The translations under genes were made by a program, and so were the position numbers. 38,151 bases of DNA from Limisphaerales bacterium (GTDB taxonomy: Bacteria > Verrucomicrobiota > Verrucomicrobiia > Limisphaerales > UBA11358). Every line of letters starts with the position of its first letter. The first letter of the stretch is position 1. Shown here piece after piece: positions 1-8,793 of this stretch. The notes under the pieces are model-generated. The model did no database searches. It had not been told where the DNA came from and worked only from the letters and a program-made list of their open reading frames with translations. Location: the NCBI GenBank assembly GCA_003133815.1, contig PKZR01000281.1, positions 1 through 38,151 of the forward strand, read 5' to 3'.

Positions 1-659
1 ATGAGGGAGTGCGGACGGCCATACGAAATCCATGTGCGCCAGAACTCGGCGTCCGTTGTCTGGGCGATGGTGTGCAGGTTTGGAACCATCGTGGCACGAT
101 TTGGGCCTTCATGGCAGATGCCGCAATCCGCATCGTAAAGCTCCTTGCTGAACTTGCCCTTGCCCTGATTGACGTGGCAACTGGCGCAATCACCGCTGAA
201 AACCGACTGCCTGTCCACTTGTGCAGCCATGACGTTCTTGGCGCGGTCAACACCAGCCATGCTATTGGTAGAAGGGTCAATGGTGATTTTGACGGAGAGC
301 GTTTCCGAATCCGTGTCCGTGCCTACGGTGATGGTTTTGGAAAGCGTGCCGCTCTTGGCGGCGATGTTGACCTTGATTCCGATTTGACCGTTAGTGCCCG
401 GCGCGATGACCCACGGCAGCGGCGGCAATTGCGCCGTGGTGCAACCGCACGACGGATGGACGCTCAAGATGGTGACGTTGGTGGAAGAAACATTGGTGAA
501 GCTAAAAGTGAAATGCGCTTCGCTTGCACCAGACATTATGTTTGTGGCTTTTGTCTCGGAATCCCAATTGAGATTTGTGTTTGAGAACAATCCTGCCGTA
601 GCTTTGGGGGTGGCGAAAAGGCAGAGAACCAAACAAAACAAAGTAAAAGTTAATTTCAT
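1..659 (-). CDS. DUF1573 domain protein fused to cytochrome c (partial, runs off the window)
   Basis: The frame is open from an ATG at 659 to the window edge, so the C-terminus is missing (about 219 residues visible). It begins with a signal peptide (MKLTFTLFCLVLCLFATPKATA). An Ig-like DUF1573 domain follows at about residues 25-130, with the hallmark HPSCGCTTAQLPP segment and the APGTNGQI turn. Two haem-binding CxxCH motifs come next, CASCH and CGICH, about 20 residues apart. It is therefore predicted to be a secreted or periplasmic c-type cytochrome. DUF1573 proteins are common in Bacteroidetes, Planctomycetes and Verrucomicrobia, and their role is poorly known. An AAAGG Shine-Dalgarno-like sequence lies 5-6 bases before the ATG. 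It is the last visible gene of the minus-strand array. The call is firm on motifs; the electron partner is unknown. Confidence 0.85.
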   Translation of the reverse strand, partial: MKLTFTLFCLVLCLFATPKATAGLFSNTNLNWDSETKATNIMSGASEAHFTFSFTNVSSTNVTILSVHPSCGCTTAQLPPLPWVIAPGTNGQIGIKVNIAAKSGTLSKTITVGTDTDSETLSVKITIDPSTNSMAGVDRAKNVMAAQVDRQSVFSGDCASCHVNQGKGKFSKELYDADCGICHEGPNRATMVPNLHTIAQTTDAEFWRTWISYGRPHSL

Positions 660-729
660 AAGACCTTTAGAATCGGGATGTAACTGTAACACTAATACTT
701 TGACTACAAACCAAACCCGTCCAATTACG

Positions 730-1557
730 CTATTCTTCAATCGTATAATAATACGCAGGAAACTCACTGTGGCTGACAACGTCATAAAATTTGGGATAAA
801 GTGAAAGAAATGTTCCATTAGCTTTAGCTGCTTCAACGGGGTTTCCAAACGAACTCCGAGAATCTATATCTCTTGTAGTTACATAACCATTTGCGGTTTT
901 TTTGAAAAAGTCTGATTGTAAAGTAACTCTGCCAGCTTTCGGATTTTCACCTTCTTGAACTCGGAAAAAAACTAAGGCATAGTCATTTCCATCAAATTCG
1001 GTGGTAGCTGTTAAAAGCACGGTGTATTTTGTAAATCTTGGAAATATCTCATAAGTTGATTTCTTAATGTTTACATCACCTATAGCTCCCATAAGGAGTG
1101 CCTTTCCGCTTTCGTCAGCATGACTTAATAGTGTCTTTGAATCTCCCACATAAAACGCATGCCTAAAGGAACGCTGCGCGGCTACAGGAGTGGAAAAATC
1201 AACTGGCGATGCGTCGCGCACATCGTATACAACTGGCGGCTTGAGTTCTTGAGCGTGATAGTATCGCTTCCAAGCTTCCCAATTGGTAATGACAACCCCG
1301 GCATTTAAGAGCTTGAAGTCTTCTTTTGTCCCATTAACTACAGCTACAGGAACACCGCTTGTTTGCATACTATAAATAATCCCCGCCTGATTTGATTGTT
1401 CCATTTGTTTCTGAAAATCTGCAGCTTCCTTTGGCGAGTTAAATATGTTGGGCTTGTTGGAATTATCATCGCTGACTTTTACGTCTTCCGAAAATACGAT
1501 GCTATATGACAGGACATAAATAGCAATATAACACAAAATGCTTAAATTAAATCTCAT
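730..1557 (-). CDS. Secreted hypothetical protein
   Basis: A 275-residue protein with an N-terminal hydrophobic segment (residues 3-22) ending near SIVFSED, typical of a signal peptide. The rest is soluble, without cysteine motifs or recognisable catalytic residues. I do not recognise the family. The C-terminal half (strands around YTVLLTATTEF and YALVFFRVQEG) looks like a small alpha/beta fold. In position, directly after a Gly-rich secreted protein, and in general layout it parallels the protein at 6279-7403, which follows the other Gly-rich copy; remote homology is possible but unproven. It lies 32 bp downstream of the 1590-2894 gene and is probably co-transcribed with it. Confidence 0.7.
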   Translation of the reverse strand: MRFNLSILCYIAIYVLSYSIVFSEDVKVSDDNSNKPNIFNSPKEAADFQKQMEQSNQAGIIYSMQTSGVPVAVVNGTKEDFKLLNAGVVITNWEAWKRYYHAQELKPPVVYDVRDASPVDFSTPVAAQRSFRHAFYVGDSKTLLSHADESGKALLMGAIGDVNIKKSTYEIFPRFTKYTVLLTATTEFDGNDYALVFFRVQEGENPKAGRVTLQSDFFKKTANGYVTTRDIDSRSSFGNPVEAAKANGTFLSLYPKFYDVVSHSEFPAYYYTIEE

Positions 1558-1589
1558 TGATATAGCAAGTTTTTTAATTCCGCATCTTA

Positions 1590-2894
1590 TTATAAGTTAG
1601 GACTTACACAGATCGTGGTTTCTAACAGTGGATCTGAAGGAATATGTTTTGCACCCGTAGGAACATAATGTTCAGTATCTGTATAGAGTGTGCCTATTTG
1701 GACATAGGCCGTTAAAGAATATGTTATGTAATCTTGAGTATAAATATTTAGTTGAGTGGCCGGTGTTGGAGGAGTTACGCTGACACCCCATGCGTCTAAT
1801 TTAGATGAGAAGTATCCCGTTATGGATACGACGGTGTTTATTAGGGTGCTGCTGAAACTGTCGTTAATATTTGCGTTAAACGTGCAATCCCCTGTCGTAT
1901 ATGGTGAGTTGTTGCAGCCATAGCAGTCGTCTTCAGACACGGTCGTAATTGTTTCGTTGGCACTCACAGTAGTTGATGCACCTGCGCTAAATTGCCCAAG
2001 CGCTTCAATAGCACCCAGTAGGCTTGCAGAATTTGTATCATTTGCAGCTATAACGCTACAAATTCCCTGTATCCATCCCGGAAAAGCCGAAATAGCATTG
2101 AAATCAAAAGAACCTTGCAAGTGAAAAGGGGTCACAGTTCCTTGGTCCCATGTTTTCTTAATATTGCCAGAACTTCCGTTTGCGCAGCAGCTTTGCTTTG
2201 TCCACCAATTATGGGTTAAATAAAAATTGCCTTGAGGATTAGATAGATCAAATATACTTCCTATGCCGATACTTGAGGCAATATCATTAACACCTAGCTG
2301 CCAAGGAGGAATCCAGGTCGATCCCTGATTTTGTCCACCATACACTGTGGGGTCTATAACATTCCAAGTCACTTGACCTAAATTTACAGGATTTGGACTT
2401 GGTGGACTACAATCATTCGTATCAGAAGAAGTCACAACTCCCCAACAAATTGGACTGGTGTATGTCCCGGCATTTGTAGCTGTTGGTTTTCCAGGAGCCG
2501 CATAATGCCATGAGAAACTGTAAGTAATATTATTTGTCGCATATGTTGTTATATTTGAGCAAGTTTCCGTCGTGCTTGTAACAACACTTCCGGGAGTGGC
2601 TCCAGGTCCCGGCGGAGTCCAACTTGGATCAGGCAGAGAATCCCCACGTTTAACACAGAAAGTCATGGGCGTCAGGCTCATGCCATTTGTAATCGAAGGA
2701 CAATTTGTTGAGGGCGCATTTGTGACATAGTTCGGGCAATTGGTATTTTCGTTGTTCGTTCCACCGCCACCGCCGCCCTGCTGGGCGTGTAAGGTTGATG
2801 GCGTTATCAACGTCGCCAAAATAAATGCGGTGGCGAAAAGTGACAACACGACGACAGATGTGATTAGCTGTTTTTTAGAAGCTTCAGTTTTCAT
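1590..2894 (-). CDS. Gly-rich secreted protein, copy B (variable C-terminus)
   Basis: I chose the ATG at 2894 over an in-frame upstream start at 2981 because the near-identical paralogue at 7421-8674 starts at the equivalent codon (MKTE). In the paralogue the matching upstream DNA is non-coding. The result is 434 residues: a signal peptide/TM (ITSVVVLSLFATAFILATLI) ending at HAQ, a GGGGGG spacer, then a Cys/Thr/Asn-rich extracellular domain with CPSITNGMSL, WTPPGPGATPGS and SSDTNDCSP motifs. The first ~185 residues match the paralogue at roughly 70% by eye; the remaining C-terminal part is unrelated. The many cysteines suggest disulfides outside the cytoplasm. Function unknown; surface or secreted structural protein is the most likely role. 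Confidence 0.75.
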   Translation of the reverse strand: MKTEASKKQLITSVVVLSLFATAFILATLITPSTLHAQQGGGGGGTNNENTNCPNYVTNAPSTNCPSITNGMSLTPMTFCVKRGDSLPDPSWTPPGPGATPGSVVTSTTETCSNITTYATNNITYSFSWHYAAPGKPTATNAGTYTSPICWGVVTSSDTNDCSPPSPNPVNLGQVTWNVIDPTVYGGQNQGSTWIPPWQLGVNDIASSIGIGSIFDLSNPQGNFYLTHNWWTKQSCCANGSSGNIKKTWDQGTVTPFHLQGSFDFNAISAFPGWIQGICSVIAANDTNSASLLGAIEALGQFSAGASTTVSANETITTVSEDDCYGCNNSPYTTGDCTFNANINDSFSSTLINTVVSITGYFSSKLDAWGVSVTPPTPATQLNIYTQDYITYSLTAYVQIGTLYTDTEHYVPTGAKHIPSDPLLETTICVSPNL

Positions 2895-3020
2895 GATTGA
2901 TAGTTGTGAATTCAACCCCTCCCAAGATTTTTCCACATACAACTTTAACCTTTGAGATGAGACTGCGACGTTTATATTCAACCCAGATGAAAAGTCAAGT
3001 TTTATTTGGATTTTATTTGC
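2347..3020 (-). repeat. Duplicated segment, copy B (promoter region plus leader-coding part)
   Basis: This stretch matches 8127-8793 in the same orientation. It covers the last few codons of an upstream propeller gene (both end in ...KSK), the ~100 bp intergenic region and the first ~180 codons of the Gly-rich secreted protein. A block of more than 70 bp around 2759-2830 is identical to 8539-8610 by eye. The intergenic parts share a GGTTGAATATAAA-like box and a CTTGGG(A/G)G(G/A)GG-like box on the minus strand, which may be promoter elements. Boundaries are approximate. Confidence 0.8.
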
Positions 3021-5701
3021 GGAACGCCGTTGGTTGCCCGTAAATCCTTGCTAATAACGGGCGTTGAGGTTTTTGATGCGTCGCGCCTGATCGGGTGTGT
3101 TACCAGATAATTTGTAACCACTTCATAGCCTTTGCCAGCATACGAATAGGTGACGCCGTCCCAGCGCAGACTCTTTTCAATTGCCCTTGCCGGAACAATT
3201 CCCAATGTTTTCAAGCTTTCTTCCCATTGCGGATACAAGCCAAGCTGGTAATAGCAGGTTGCCAAAGGCGAAGTTTCTGTAAATTGGGATGGTTCGCTCC
3301 CCACATTATTTTTCAAATACCACCGCAGCAGCGGCAGGTAAAACCGCCGCTTATTGACAGCCCACCATGTCTCATTCTTGAGCGGAAGTTGTTGCAGTTC
3401 TTCAAACATACGGCCTGCGGCTTCCGCTTCGGTTGCCGCCGGTTTGAAATCGTCCGGGGATGATTGTGGCTGGCCGGAAATTTGGCCGCGTTCCTTGGCC
3501 TGTTGCGCCTGTTTTTGCTGCCAATCCTGCTTCGTCTGATAGTAGGGCGGGGGCAGTTCGTCCACAAGATCAAGCATCACGCCATTTAGCAAGGTGTTAA
3601 ATGAATAATTGCGATTGACTTGAATTGTCAATGTGGTTGGCCCGCGCACGAGGAATCGTTTGTAGACGCCGCCCCAAAAATTGTCAATCCGGGCGTGCGC
3701 CAGCTCCGGTTTCTTGTTGAAATCAACGATGTCATAAAAGGAACGCATGATTGAATACTTGGGCGTTATGATGTCCAAAGATGAGCGTCCCGGGTGCGGG
3801 CGAATCGAAATCTCGTAATCCCGAAACCGGTTTACTCCCAAATGACCGTCGTTGTTGACATCGTAGAGGGACAGATAAAACAAGCCGGGTGGAATGTTAA
3901 GCGAGCAATAAATGTGAGGGCCATCCTGTGTTCGAGGGTATGCTTCGCCATGGTCATCCCATTCCGATTGGCGGCGATCCACATCCCAAGTGGTCAGATT
4001 TTTCATCACCCGGCTGTGAAGAAACGTCGGTGACATTTCCAAACTGCGCGGGTCTGCGGTGGCAAGCGCGGTAAGCCAGTAACGCAGAGAGTCGCCGGGG
4101 TTGTGATTAAGTCCCATGCGGGCATCATACGTAACGTCCCAGCCAGCCCCCCAAAGATCATTCATTTCCAAATTGTGTCCTGTAAAGCGTTGCGACCAGT
4201 TCGCGCACAGCACAATCCAGAACCGGCCATATCGCCCAATCCATTCGCCTTCGGTTTTCCAATCGTCTTCCAGTGGAATGACCATTGGTGTGGCATCTTC
4301 CCGACTGTAAGGAACAGAATTTATCTCTTTAAGATATGAATTAAATTCCTCCAATGATGGTGGTTTGGCCGAGCGAGGCAGCGTGGCCGTGATTGTTGCA
4401 TGGTTTGTTTGGACACTATCTTGCGCCACGTCATCGTTTGTGGACAAATCTGGGATTGCCAATCCACCGCCATAACTGCCGACATATCGTTTGAAGTTGT
4501 CGCCCGGCAACATGGTGGTAACATAATCGTCGCTTAACCATCCGCCTCTGTGCGTATCGTGAAAGAGTATTTTGTCGGCTTTGGAATTTAACACTGCATA
4601 ACCCTCTGTCCGAAATCCCAGCCAGATGTTCGTGTCTGCATCTTCCGCCAGACAGGTGATGTAATCTTCCGGCAGCAATAAATCCTTCACGTTTATCTGC
4701 GACATGGGTTGCCAATCATCAGGCGGCGCATCTCCGACAAACCTGCGAACCTTTGCGGCGTAATCCGAGCCGCGAATATATTCCCACGATGATCCGCTGT
4801 TGGTGCTGAACGCCAGCCCTGCGGAAGTTGCCGCATAGATTTTTTCATCGCTGGTCACCAGCAAATCGTTGATGAGGCCGCTCGGCAGGCCGCTTCCAAC
4901 CGGAGTAGTTGGCAATTGATCAGGTCCGGGAATGGTGTGCCATTGTTTGTAACCGCCAACCGCTGAACCAATGGCAATTCCATCGCACTGTGTGCCGACA
5001 TAGATATTCCCCTTTGTGTCAAAAGCCAGACCATTGGCTTGGTCGCTGGGCAGGCCATCGGCGCGAGTGTAGTTTCGCCAAGTATCGGTGTCTGGCGAAT
5101 AACGGGTCAATCCGGCGCTGGTGGCCATCCACACGTCGCCATCCGTCGGGCAGACGGCAATCTTAAAAATTCGTTCACCTATCGGACCGTCAAGAACGTC
5201 GTAATTTTTCCATGTATCGCCGTTAAAGACCGCCACCCCGTGGTTAAGTTCTCCCACCCAGATGCGCCCCTGCTGATCACAGGCGATTGAATAGGCGTTA
5301 TTGTCGCCCAAACCGTTGTTGGTCGTGAATTGAGACCATTGGCTGTCTGGGTCGGCATCGGGATCATATCGGTAAACTCCGTCGTCTTCCGTTCCAATCC
5401 ATACGTTCCCCTGCAAGTCGCGCGCAAGAGAGACGATATGGGAATCAGGTTTCGGCATATCAGACGGCAAATCCGGCTTAATTTTTACTCCTACCGTCAG
5501 ACCGGATAGAATATCAGGAAGAAGGGTGTTGGGAGTTTTAGTGGCTTTCTTTGTTGGCTGAAGTTGATCTGTTGCAACTATCGGCGAATGAGATGCGGCG
5601 ATGTGGCGCAAGTGTGATGCCCGTATGGCGCAGAAAATAAAAAATGCCACGACACTTGCTATTCCAGCCCATTGCCCTGCTTTTTTGAACTGTAGTTTCA
5701 C
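3002..5701 (-). CDS. Membrane-anchored Reg_prop-type beta-propeller protein
   Basis: An 899-residue protein starting at a GTG (5701); no usable ATG lies nearby. A single TM/signal segment (residues 13-26, GIASVVAFFIFCAI) is followed by a linker and then a seven-bladed-propeller-like region. Its repeats have the two-component regulator propeller style: GNVWIGTEDDGVYRYD, GRIWVGELNHGVAVF, GDVWMATSAGLTRY, GNIYVGTQCDGIAIG (about residues 90-420). In known systems such propellers form the periplasmic sensor half of hybrid histidine kinases, but no kinase domain follows here. The C-terminal ~450 residues, rich in aromatic residues and with a possible Ig-like or calcium-loop stretch (YDVNNDGHLG), are unrecognised. 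It is likely an envelope protein. The C-terminal KSK and following DNA match the end of the 8774-10750 gene, showing the duplication that joins these loci. Confidence 0.7.
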   Translation of the reverse strand: MKLQFKKAGQWAGIASVVAFFIFCAIRASHLRHIAASHSPIVATDQLQPTKKATKTPNTLLPDILSGLTVGVKIKPDLPSDMPKPDSHIVSLARDLQGNVWIGTEDDGVYRYDPDADPDSQWSQFTTNNGLGDNNAYSIACDQQGRIWVGELNHGVAVFNGDTWKNYDVLDGPIGERIFKIAVCPTDGDVWMATSAGLTRYSPDTDTWRNYTRADGLPSDQANGLAFDTKGNIYVGTQCDGIAIGSAVGGYKQWHTIPGPDQLPTTPVGSGLPSGLINDLLVTSDEKIYAATSAGLAFSTNSGSSWEYIRGSDYAAKVRRFVGDAPPDDWQPMSQINVKDLLLPEDYITCLAEDADTNIWLGFRTEGYAVLNSKADKILFHDTHRGGWLSDDYVTTMLPGDNFKRYVGSYGGGLAIPDLSTNDDVAQDSVQTNHATITATLPRSAKPPSLEEFNSYLKEINSVPYSREDATPMVIPLEDDWKTEGEWIGRYGRFWIVLCANWSQRFTGHNLEMNDLWGAGWDVTYDARMGLNHNPGDSLRYWLTALATADPRSLEMSPTFLHSRVMKNLTTWDVDRRQSEWDDHGEAYPRTQDGPHIYCSLNIPPGLFYLSLYDVNNDGHLGVNRFRDYEISIRPHPGRSSLDIITPKYSIMRSFYDIVDFNKKPELAHARIDNFWGGVYKRFLVRGPTTLTIQVNRNYSFNTLLNGVMLDLVDELPPPYYQTKQDWQQKQAQQAKERGQISGQPQSSPDDFKPAATEAEAAGRMFEELQQLPLKNETWWAVNKRRFYLPLLRWYLKNNVGSEPSQFTETSPLATCYYQLGLYPQWEESLKTLGIVPARAIEKSLRWDGVTYSYAGKGYEVVTNYLVTHPIRRDASKTSTPVISKDLRATNGVPQIKSK

Positions 5702-5836
5702 TTAATTGATCACAGCCTGTCCGCCAAATTCAGCCAACGTTAGTTTAGTTTCCGGCACTTTTAGATGGAATTGCCGTAGAAGATAGCTAACAAGAGATGA
5801 TATTTGTATATAATGGAAAGAAGGGGGCGACTCATT

Positions 5837-6271
5837 TTATTTTTTATGCAAAGCAAGAAAAAAAAGATAAAAACTCATTCCCAAAAAACCCACAACAAAA
5901 ACGAGAAGAAAAAGCGGGGGTAGCCAAAGGCTTGTAAACGATTTAATGTCTGCATCTGCCGGATTATCGAGAGGGTATAAAACTTTTACGCTGGCTCCGA
6001 TACGATATGGCTTTCTTCGCGAGCCAATTGAGGACTTAAAGGTAAATTCCTTTCCATTGGTATCTGAAAATTGAACTTGAGGTCTAAAAAAAATCCCCTG
6101 CCGAGCGTTATAATGCTCGGCATAACCAGTAATCGTTCCAAAAGCCGTTGCCCATTTTTTTGTTTTGCGGTAGGTTTGGCGTAAAAGAAAAAAAGCCCCC
6201 GTCGCACTGGCAGTTCCGAACACCAAAAGAACAATCGCAACTATGCAGTTTATTAAGGAGGCGTTATTCAT
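5837..6271 (-). CDS. DUF3592-like membrane protein
   Basis: A 144-residue protein with an N-terminal TM helix (residues 7-29) and a C-terminal one (about 115-138). Between them is a short beta domain with ATAFGTITGY, VQFSDTNGKEF and IGASVKVLYPLDNPADA, the layout and motifs of DUF3592 proteins. The family's function is unknown. The start lies 7 bp after the stop of the upstream gene (6279-7403), so it belongs to the same transcript. A 135 bp gap separates it from the next gene, with no obvious strong terminator seen. Confidence 0.75.
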   Translation of the reverse strand: MNNASLINCIVAIVLLVFGTASATGAFFLLRQTYRKTKKWATAFGTITGYAEHYNARQGIFFRPQVQFSDTNGKEFTFKSSIGSRRKPYRIGASVKVLYPLDNPADADIKSFTSLWLPPLFLLVFVVGFLGMSFYLFFLALHKK

Positions 6272-6278
6272 TCAAAGG

Positions 6279-7403
6279 CTATCTTCCGACTTGCATCATC
6301 AAAGCTGCTGTCATTTGTTTACTAGATAATATTTCGTCGGCAAAAACCTCGTCGGAATATGCAACTAGCTTAAAAGCATCACCCACTTTTGTAACTCGAA
6401 AGAGCTTCAACTGATCGTTTTTCAAAAAGGGAGTTAGGTAAACCCAATACTGATTTGCATTTGAAATGTAAAAATTAATTTTGAAGTCTTCATATTTTTT
6501 GAAATAATCGACAGTCTCTTTTTGCTCTCCATTCTGGATCATCCCATTTATAAACATCTGGTCGCGCCCAGAACGCCAGAGCGAGATAATAGCATTAGTG
6601 GAATCATTTTTATAAGCGTCAATTATCTGACGCATAAAGACTCCAAGGGGATCTTGAGACTCTGAAATTCGCGTGCTTCCTGCAATGTTAGTTAACTTAT
6701 ATTTTATAATTACTTTAGAATCGGAGAAATCTGAATTTGTCTCTACTTCATTTGAATAGGTAAATGTGGCGTTAAGCAAATTTTCGTCATCGTCTTTAGA
6801 AATCAGCCTTTCTACTTTTGACTTCCAATAGGGAAATGCGCTCGCTGCCCAATTAAATATCTCAATGTCCTTCGGTTCCACAAATACATAATTATTCCCG
6901 TCTTTCTCCAAATATGCAGAAAGCGTTGCACGATGTCCATTTCTTAAGGACGACTCGTAAGTGATGTAGGTTAATGGGCCGAATATTGCTTTGGTTAGCA
7001 ATCGAAAGTCTTGAATGTCGGCATAAAACTTTTTGAGGCCATTTATGTCCGCAAACATCTTCCGGGCTTTTTCTCTGCTTTCTCCAGGTTTGAAATCACC
7101 AATTACATTTTCCAAATCTCCAGAAGAAAGAAGTTTAATCTGTCTTAAAACCAAATATTCGGGGGTATTTGTAAGCCATTCTGTGTTGGCATTGATCATA
7201 AGCGATCCAAACGAGGTGTTAGTGGGATATTCGCCTATCAGCAAATCCGCTCCAAGACAGGTTCCTTTGTCATCACTCAATATTGAAAACTGCTGCCTGT
7301 GAACATCACAAGCAATCTGACTTCTTGAGAAATCTATACTCAACGAAATAACTAAAACCGACAAAAGAATTTGCTTAATAGTCATAAGCTTTAATTTGCT
7401 CAT
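6279..7403 (-). CDS. Secreted hypothetical protein
   Basis: The frame is open from 7445, but a start there would overlap the upstream gene and add a non-signal-like prefix. I prefer the ATG at 7403 (MSKLKLMTIKQ), giving 374 residues; another ATG at 7385 is possible. A hydrophobic signal segment (ILLSVLVISLSIDFSRS) precedes the mature protein. The rest is soluble, alpha/beta-like, with no catalytic motif I recognise. It follows Gly-rich copy A by 18 bp, just as 730-1557 follows Gly-rich copy B, so it may be the counterpart in the duplicated module. Function unknown. Confidence 0.65.
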   Translation of the reverse strand: MSKLKLMTIKQILLSVLVISLSIDFSRSQIACDVHRQQFSILSDDKGTCLGADLLIGEYPTNTSFGSLMINANTEWLTNTPEYLVLRQIKLLSSGDLENVIGDFKPGESREKARKMFADINGLKKFYADIQDFRLLTKAIFGPLTYITYESSLRNGHRATLSAYLEKDGNNYVFVEPKDIEIFNWAASAFPYWKSKVERLISKDDDENLLNATFTYSNEVETNSDFSDSKVIIKYKLTNIAGSTRISESQDPLGVFMRQIIDAYKNDSTNAIISLWRSGRDQMFINGMIQNGEQKETVDYFKKYEDFKINFYISNANQYWVYLTPFLKNDQLKLFRVTKVGDAFKLVAYSDEVFADEILSSKQMTAALMMQVGR

Positions 7404-7420
7404 TTTTGCTGTTACTACAA

Positions 7421-8674
7421 TCAAGGATATGACCATCCATCCCAAGCATGGAATGTGTGGGTAAAAGAAAATCCGGTTCCATCAACTGTCAATTGTGCGG
7501 TTCCGGTTAGGTCTACACCGCCAATACTAAAGGTGGCTCCGCTCAAGCCACTTGTCCCGCAGTCTGTTCCAGTGCTATATTGGCCTCCTGCTGAAGCGCT
7601 GGTTGAAGCTTCGCCAGAAATGTCTACGGTAAAAGTATCATTAACGGAATACCAGTGGCCTGATTCAAACAGTTGAACAGTTGCACTAGCGGTTGCTCCT
7701 AGTTTTAACGCAAGACCACATGAGCCATTTAGAGAACCGGTAAAGCAGCTACCGCAGTCAGGATCTGTAGTTTTGCCACTAAGTGCAATGGTCCCTCCTG
7801 GTGTAAGAGTAATTGTAGGTCCTAGAGTCGCATTCCAGTCAATTAGATAAAGAAATGGTGTAGTTCCACCATAACCACCATCCCATGACCAACCCGGAAC
7901 AACTACATCAACTGAACATTTTGCGCTGACGGATCCACTGTATTTTGCATAATTGTCAGGAGCGCCAGTGGTTGGGCAACATTCTTGTCCAGTTTCCTTT
8001 GAACCTTCAGTGCCTACAGTGATGGTTATATCTTTAATAAAATTACCCGGGCAATGAGAAAAGAATCCATCTATGGCATTTTCAAATACTGATGCATCAT
8101 AGCCAACCGCAACGGTGTTTGGATGGGGGTCAATCACATACCACGTCACTACTCCTAAATTTATAGGTGTCTGACTTGAATCTGGACTACAATCATTAGT
8201 GTCAGAAGAAGTCACAGTTCCCCAACAAATCGGGCTGGTTACGGTTCCGGCTGTAGTGGGCTTTGGTGGTTTTCCGGGGGCGTCATAATGCCAACCGAAA
8301 CTGTAACTGACATTATTTGTCGAAGACGTGACGGTATTTGAACAAGTTTCAGTAATGGTTGTAACAACACTTCCGGGAGTGGCTCCCGGCCCCGGCGGAG
8401 TCCAACTTGGATCAGGCAGATCATCCCCAAGCTTAACGCAAAAGCTCATCGGCGACAGACTCATGCCATTGGTAATCGAAGGACACGAAGGGGCGACGTT
8501 TGTTGTATAACTGGGGCAGTTGCTATTTTCATTGCCACTTCCACCGCCACCGCCGCCCTGCTGGGCGTGTAAGGTTGATGGCGTTATCAACGTCGCCAAA
8601 ATAAATGCGGCGGCGAAAAGTGCCAACACGACGACTGAAGTGAATATCTGACCCTTGGAATTTTCTGTTTTCAT
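7421..8674 (-). CDS. Gly-rich secreted protein, copy A (variable C-terminus)
   Basis: A 417-residue protein. A signal peptide/TM (FTSVVVLALFAAAFILATLI, cleavage near HAQ) leads into GGGGGG and a Cys-rich conserved N-terminal domain shared with 1590-2894 (CPSITNGMSLSPMSFC, WTPPGPGATPGS). The C-terminal ~230 residues differ from the paralogue. They are Gly/Thr/Ser-rich with alternating strand-like segments and paired cysteines (CGSC, CCPTTG), suggesting a disulfide-linked extracellular beta domain. The pattern of a conserved head with an exchanged tail resembles modular surface proteins. No enzyme motif was seen. Part of the minus-strand array, 99 bp after the 8774-10750 gene. Confidence 0.75.
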   Translation of the reverse strand: MKTENSKGQIFTSVVVLALFAAAFILATLITPSTLHAQQGGGGGGSGNENSNCPSYTTNVAPSCPSITNGMSLSPMSFCVKLGDDLPDPSWTPPGPGATPGSVVTTITETCSNTVTSSTNNVSYSFGWHYDAPGKPPKPTTAGTVTSPICWGTVTSSDTNDCSPDSSQTPINLGVVTWYVIDPHPNTVAVGYDASVFENAIDGFFSHCPGNFIKDITITVGTEGSKETGQECCPTTGAPDNYAKYSGSVSAKCSVDVVVPGWSWDGGYGGTTPFLYLIDWNATLGPTITLTPGGTIALSGKTTDPDCGSCFTGSLNGSCGLALKLGATASATVQLFESGHWYSVNDTFTVDISGEASTSASAGGQYSTGTDCGTSGLSGATFSIGGVDLTGTAQLTVDGTGFSFTHTFHAWDGWSYP

Positions 8675-8793
8675 AGTTGTGAACCTGTCTCCCCCAAGAC
8701 TTTTCCGCGCACAACTTTTAACTTTGAGGTGAGACTGGCTCCTTTATATTCAACCAACCGAAAAAATCAAGTTTTATTTTTTGGATTTTATCG
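8127..8793 (-). repeat. Duplicated segment, copy A
   Basis: Partner of 2347-3020. It contains the last codons of the 8774-10750 gene, the intergenic region and the first ~180 codons of Gly-rich copy A. The two copies are direct repeats about 5.8 kb apart and could recombine, deleting or duplicating the genes between them. Boundaries are approximate. Confidence 0.8.

Noticed and set aside
9..804. Several plus-strand frames
   Set aside because: They lie opposite a minus-strand DUF1573-cytochrome c gene with clear motifs and have composition typical of shadow frames.
2895..2981. N-terminal extension of the Gly-rich copy B
   Set aside because: The paralogue starts at the equivalent of 2894 and its homologous upstream DNA is non-coding.
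3095..5427. Plus- and minus-strand frames inside the propeller gene
   Set aside because: All are antisense or out-of-frame shadows of the 3002-5701 gene.
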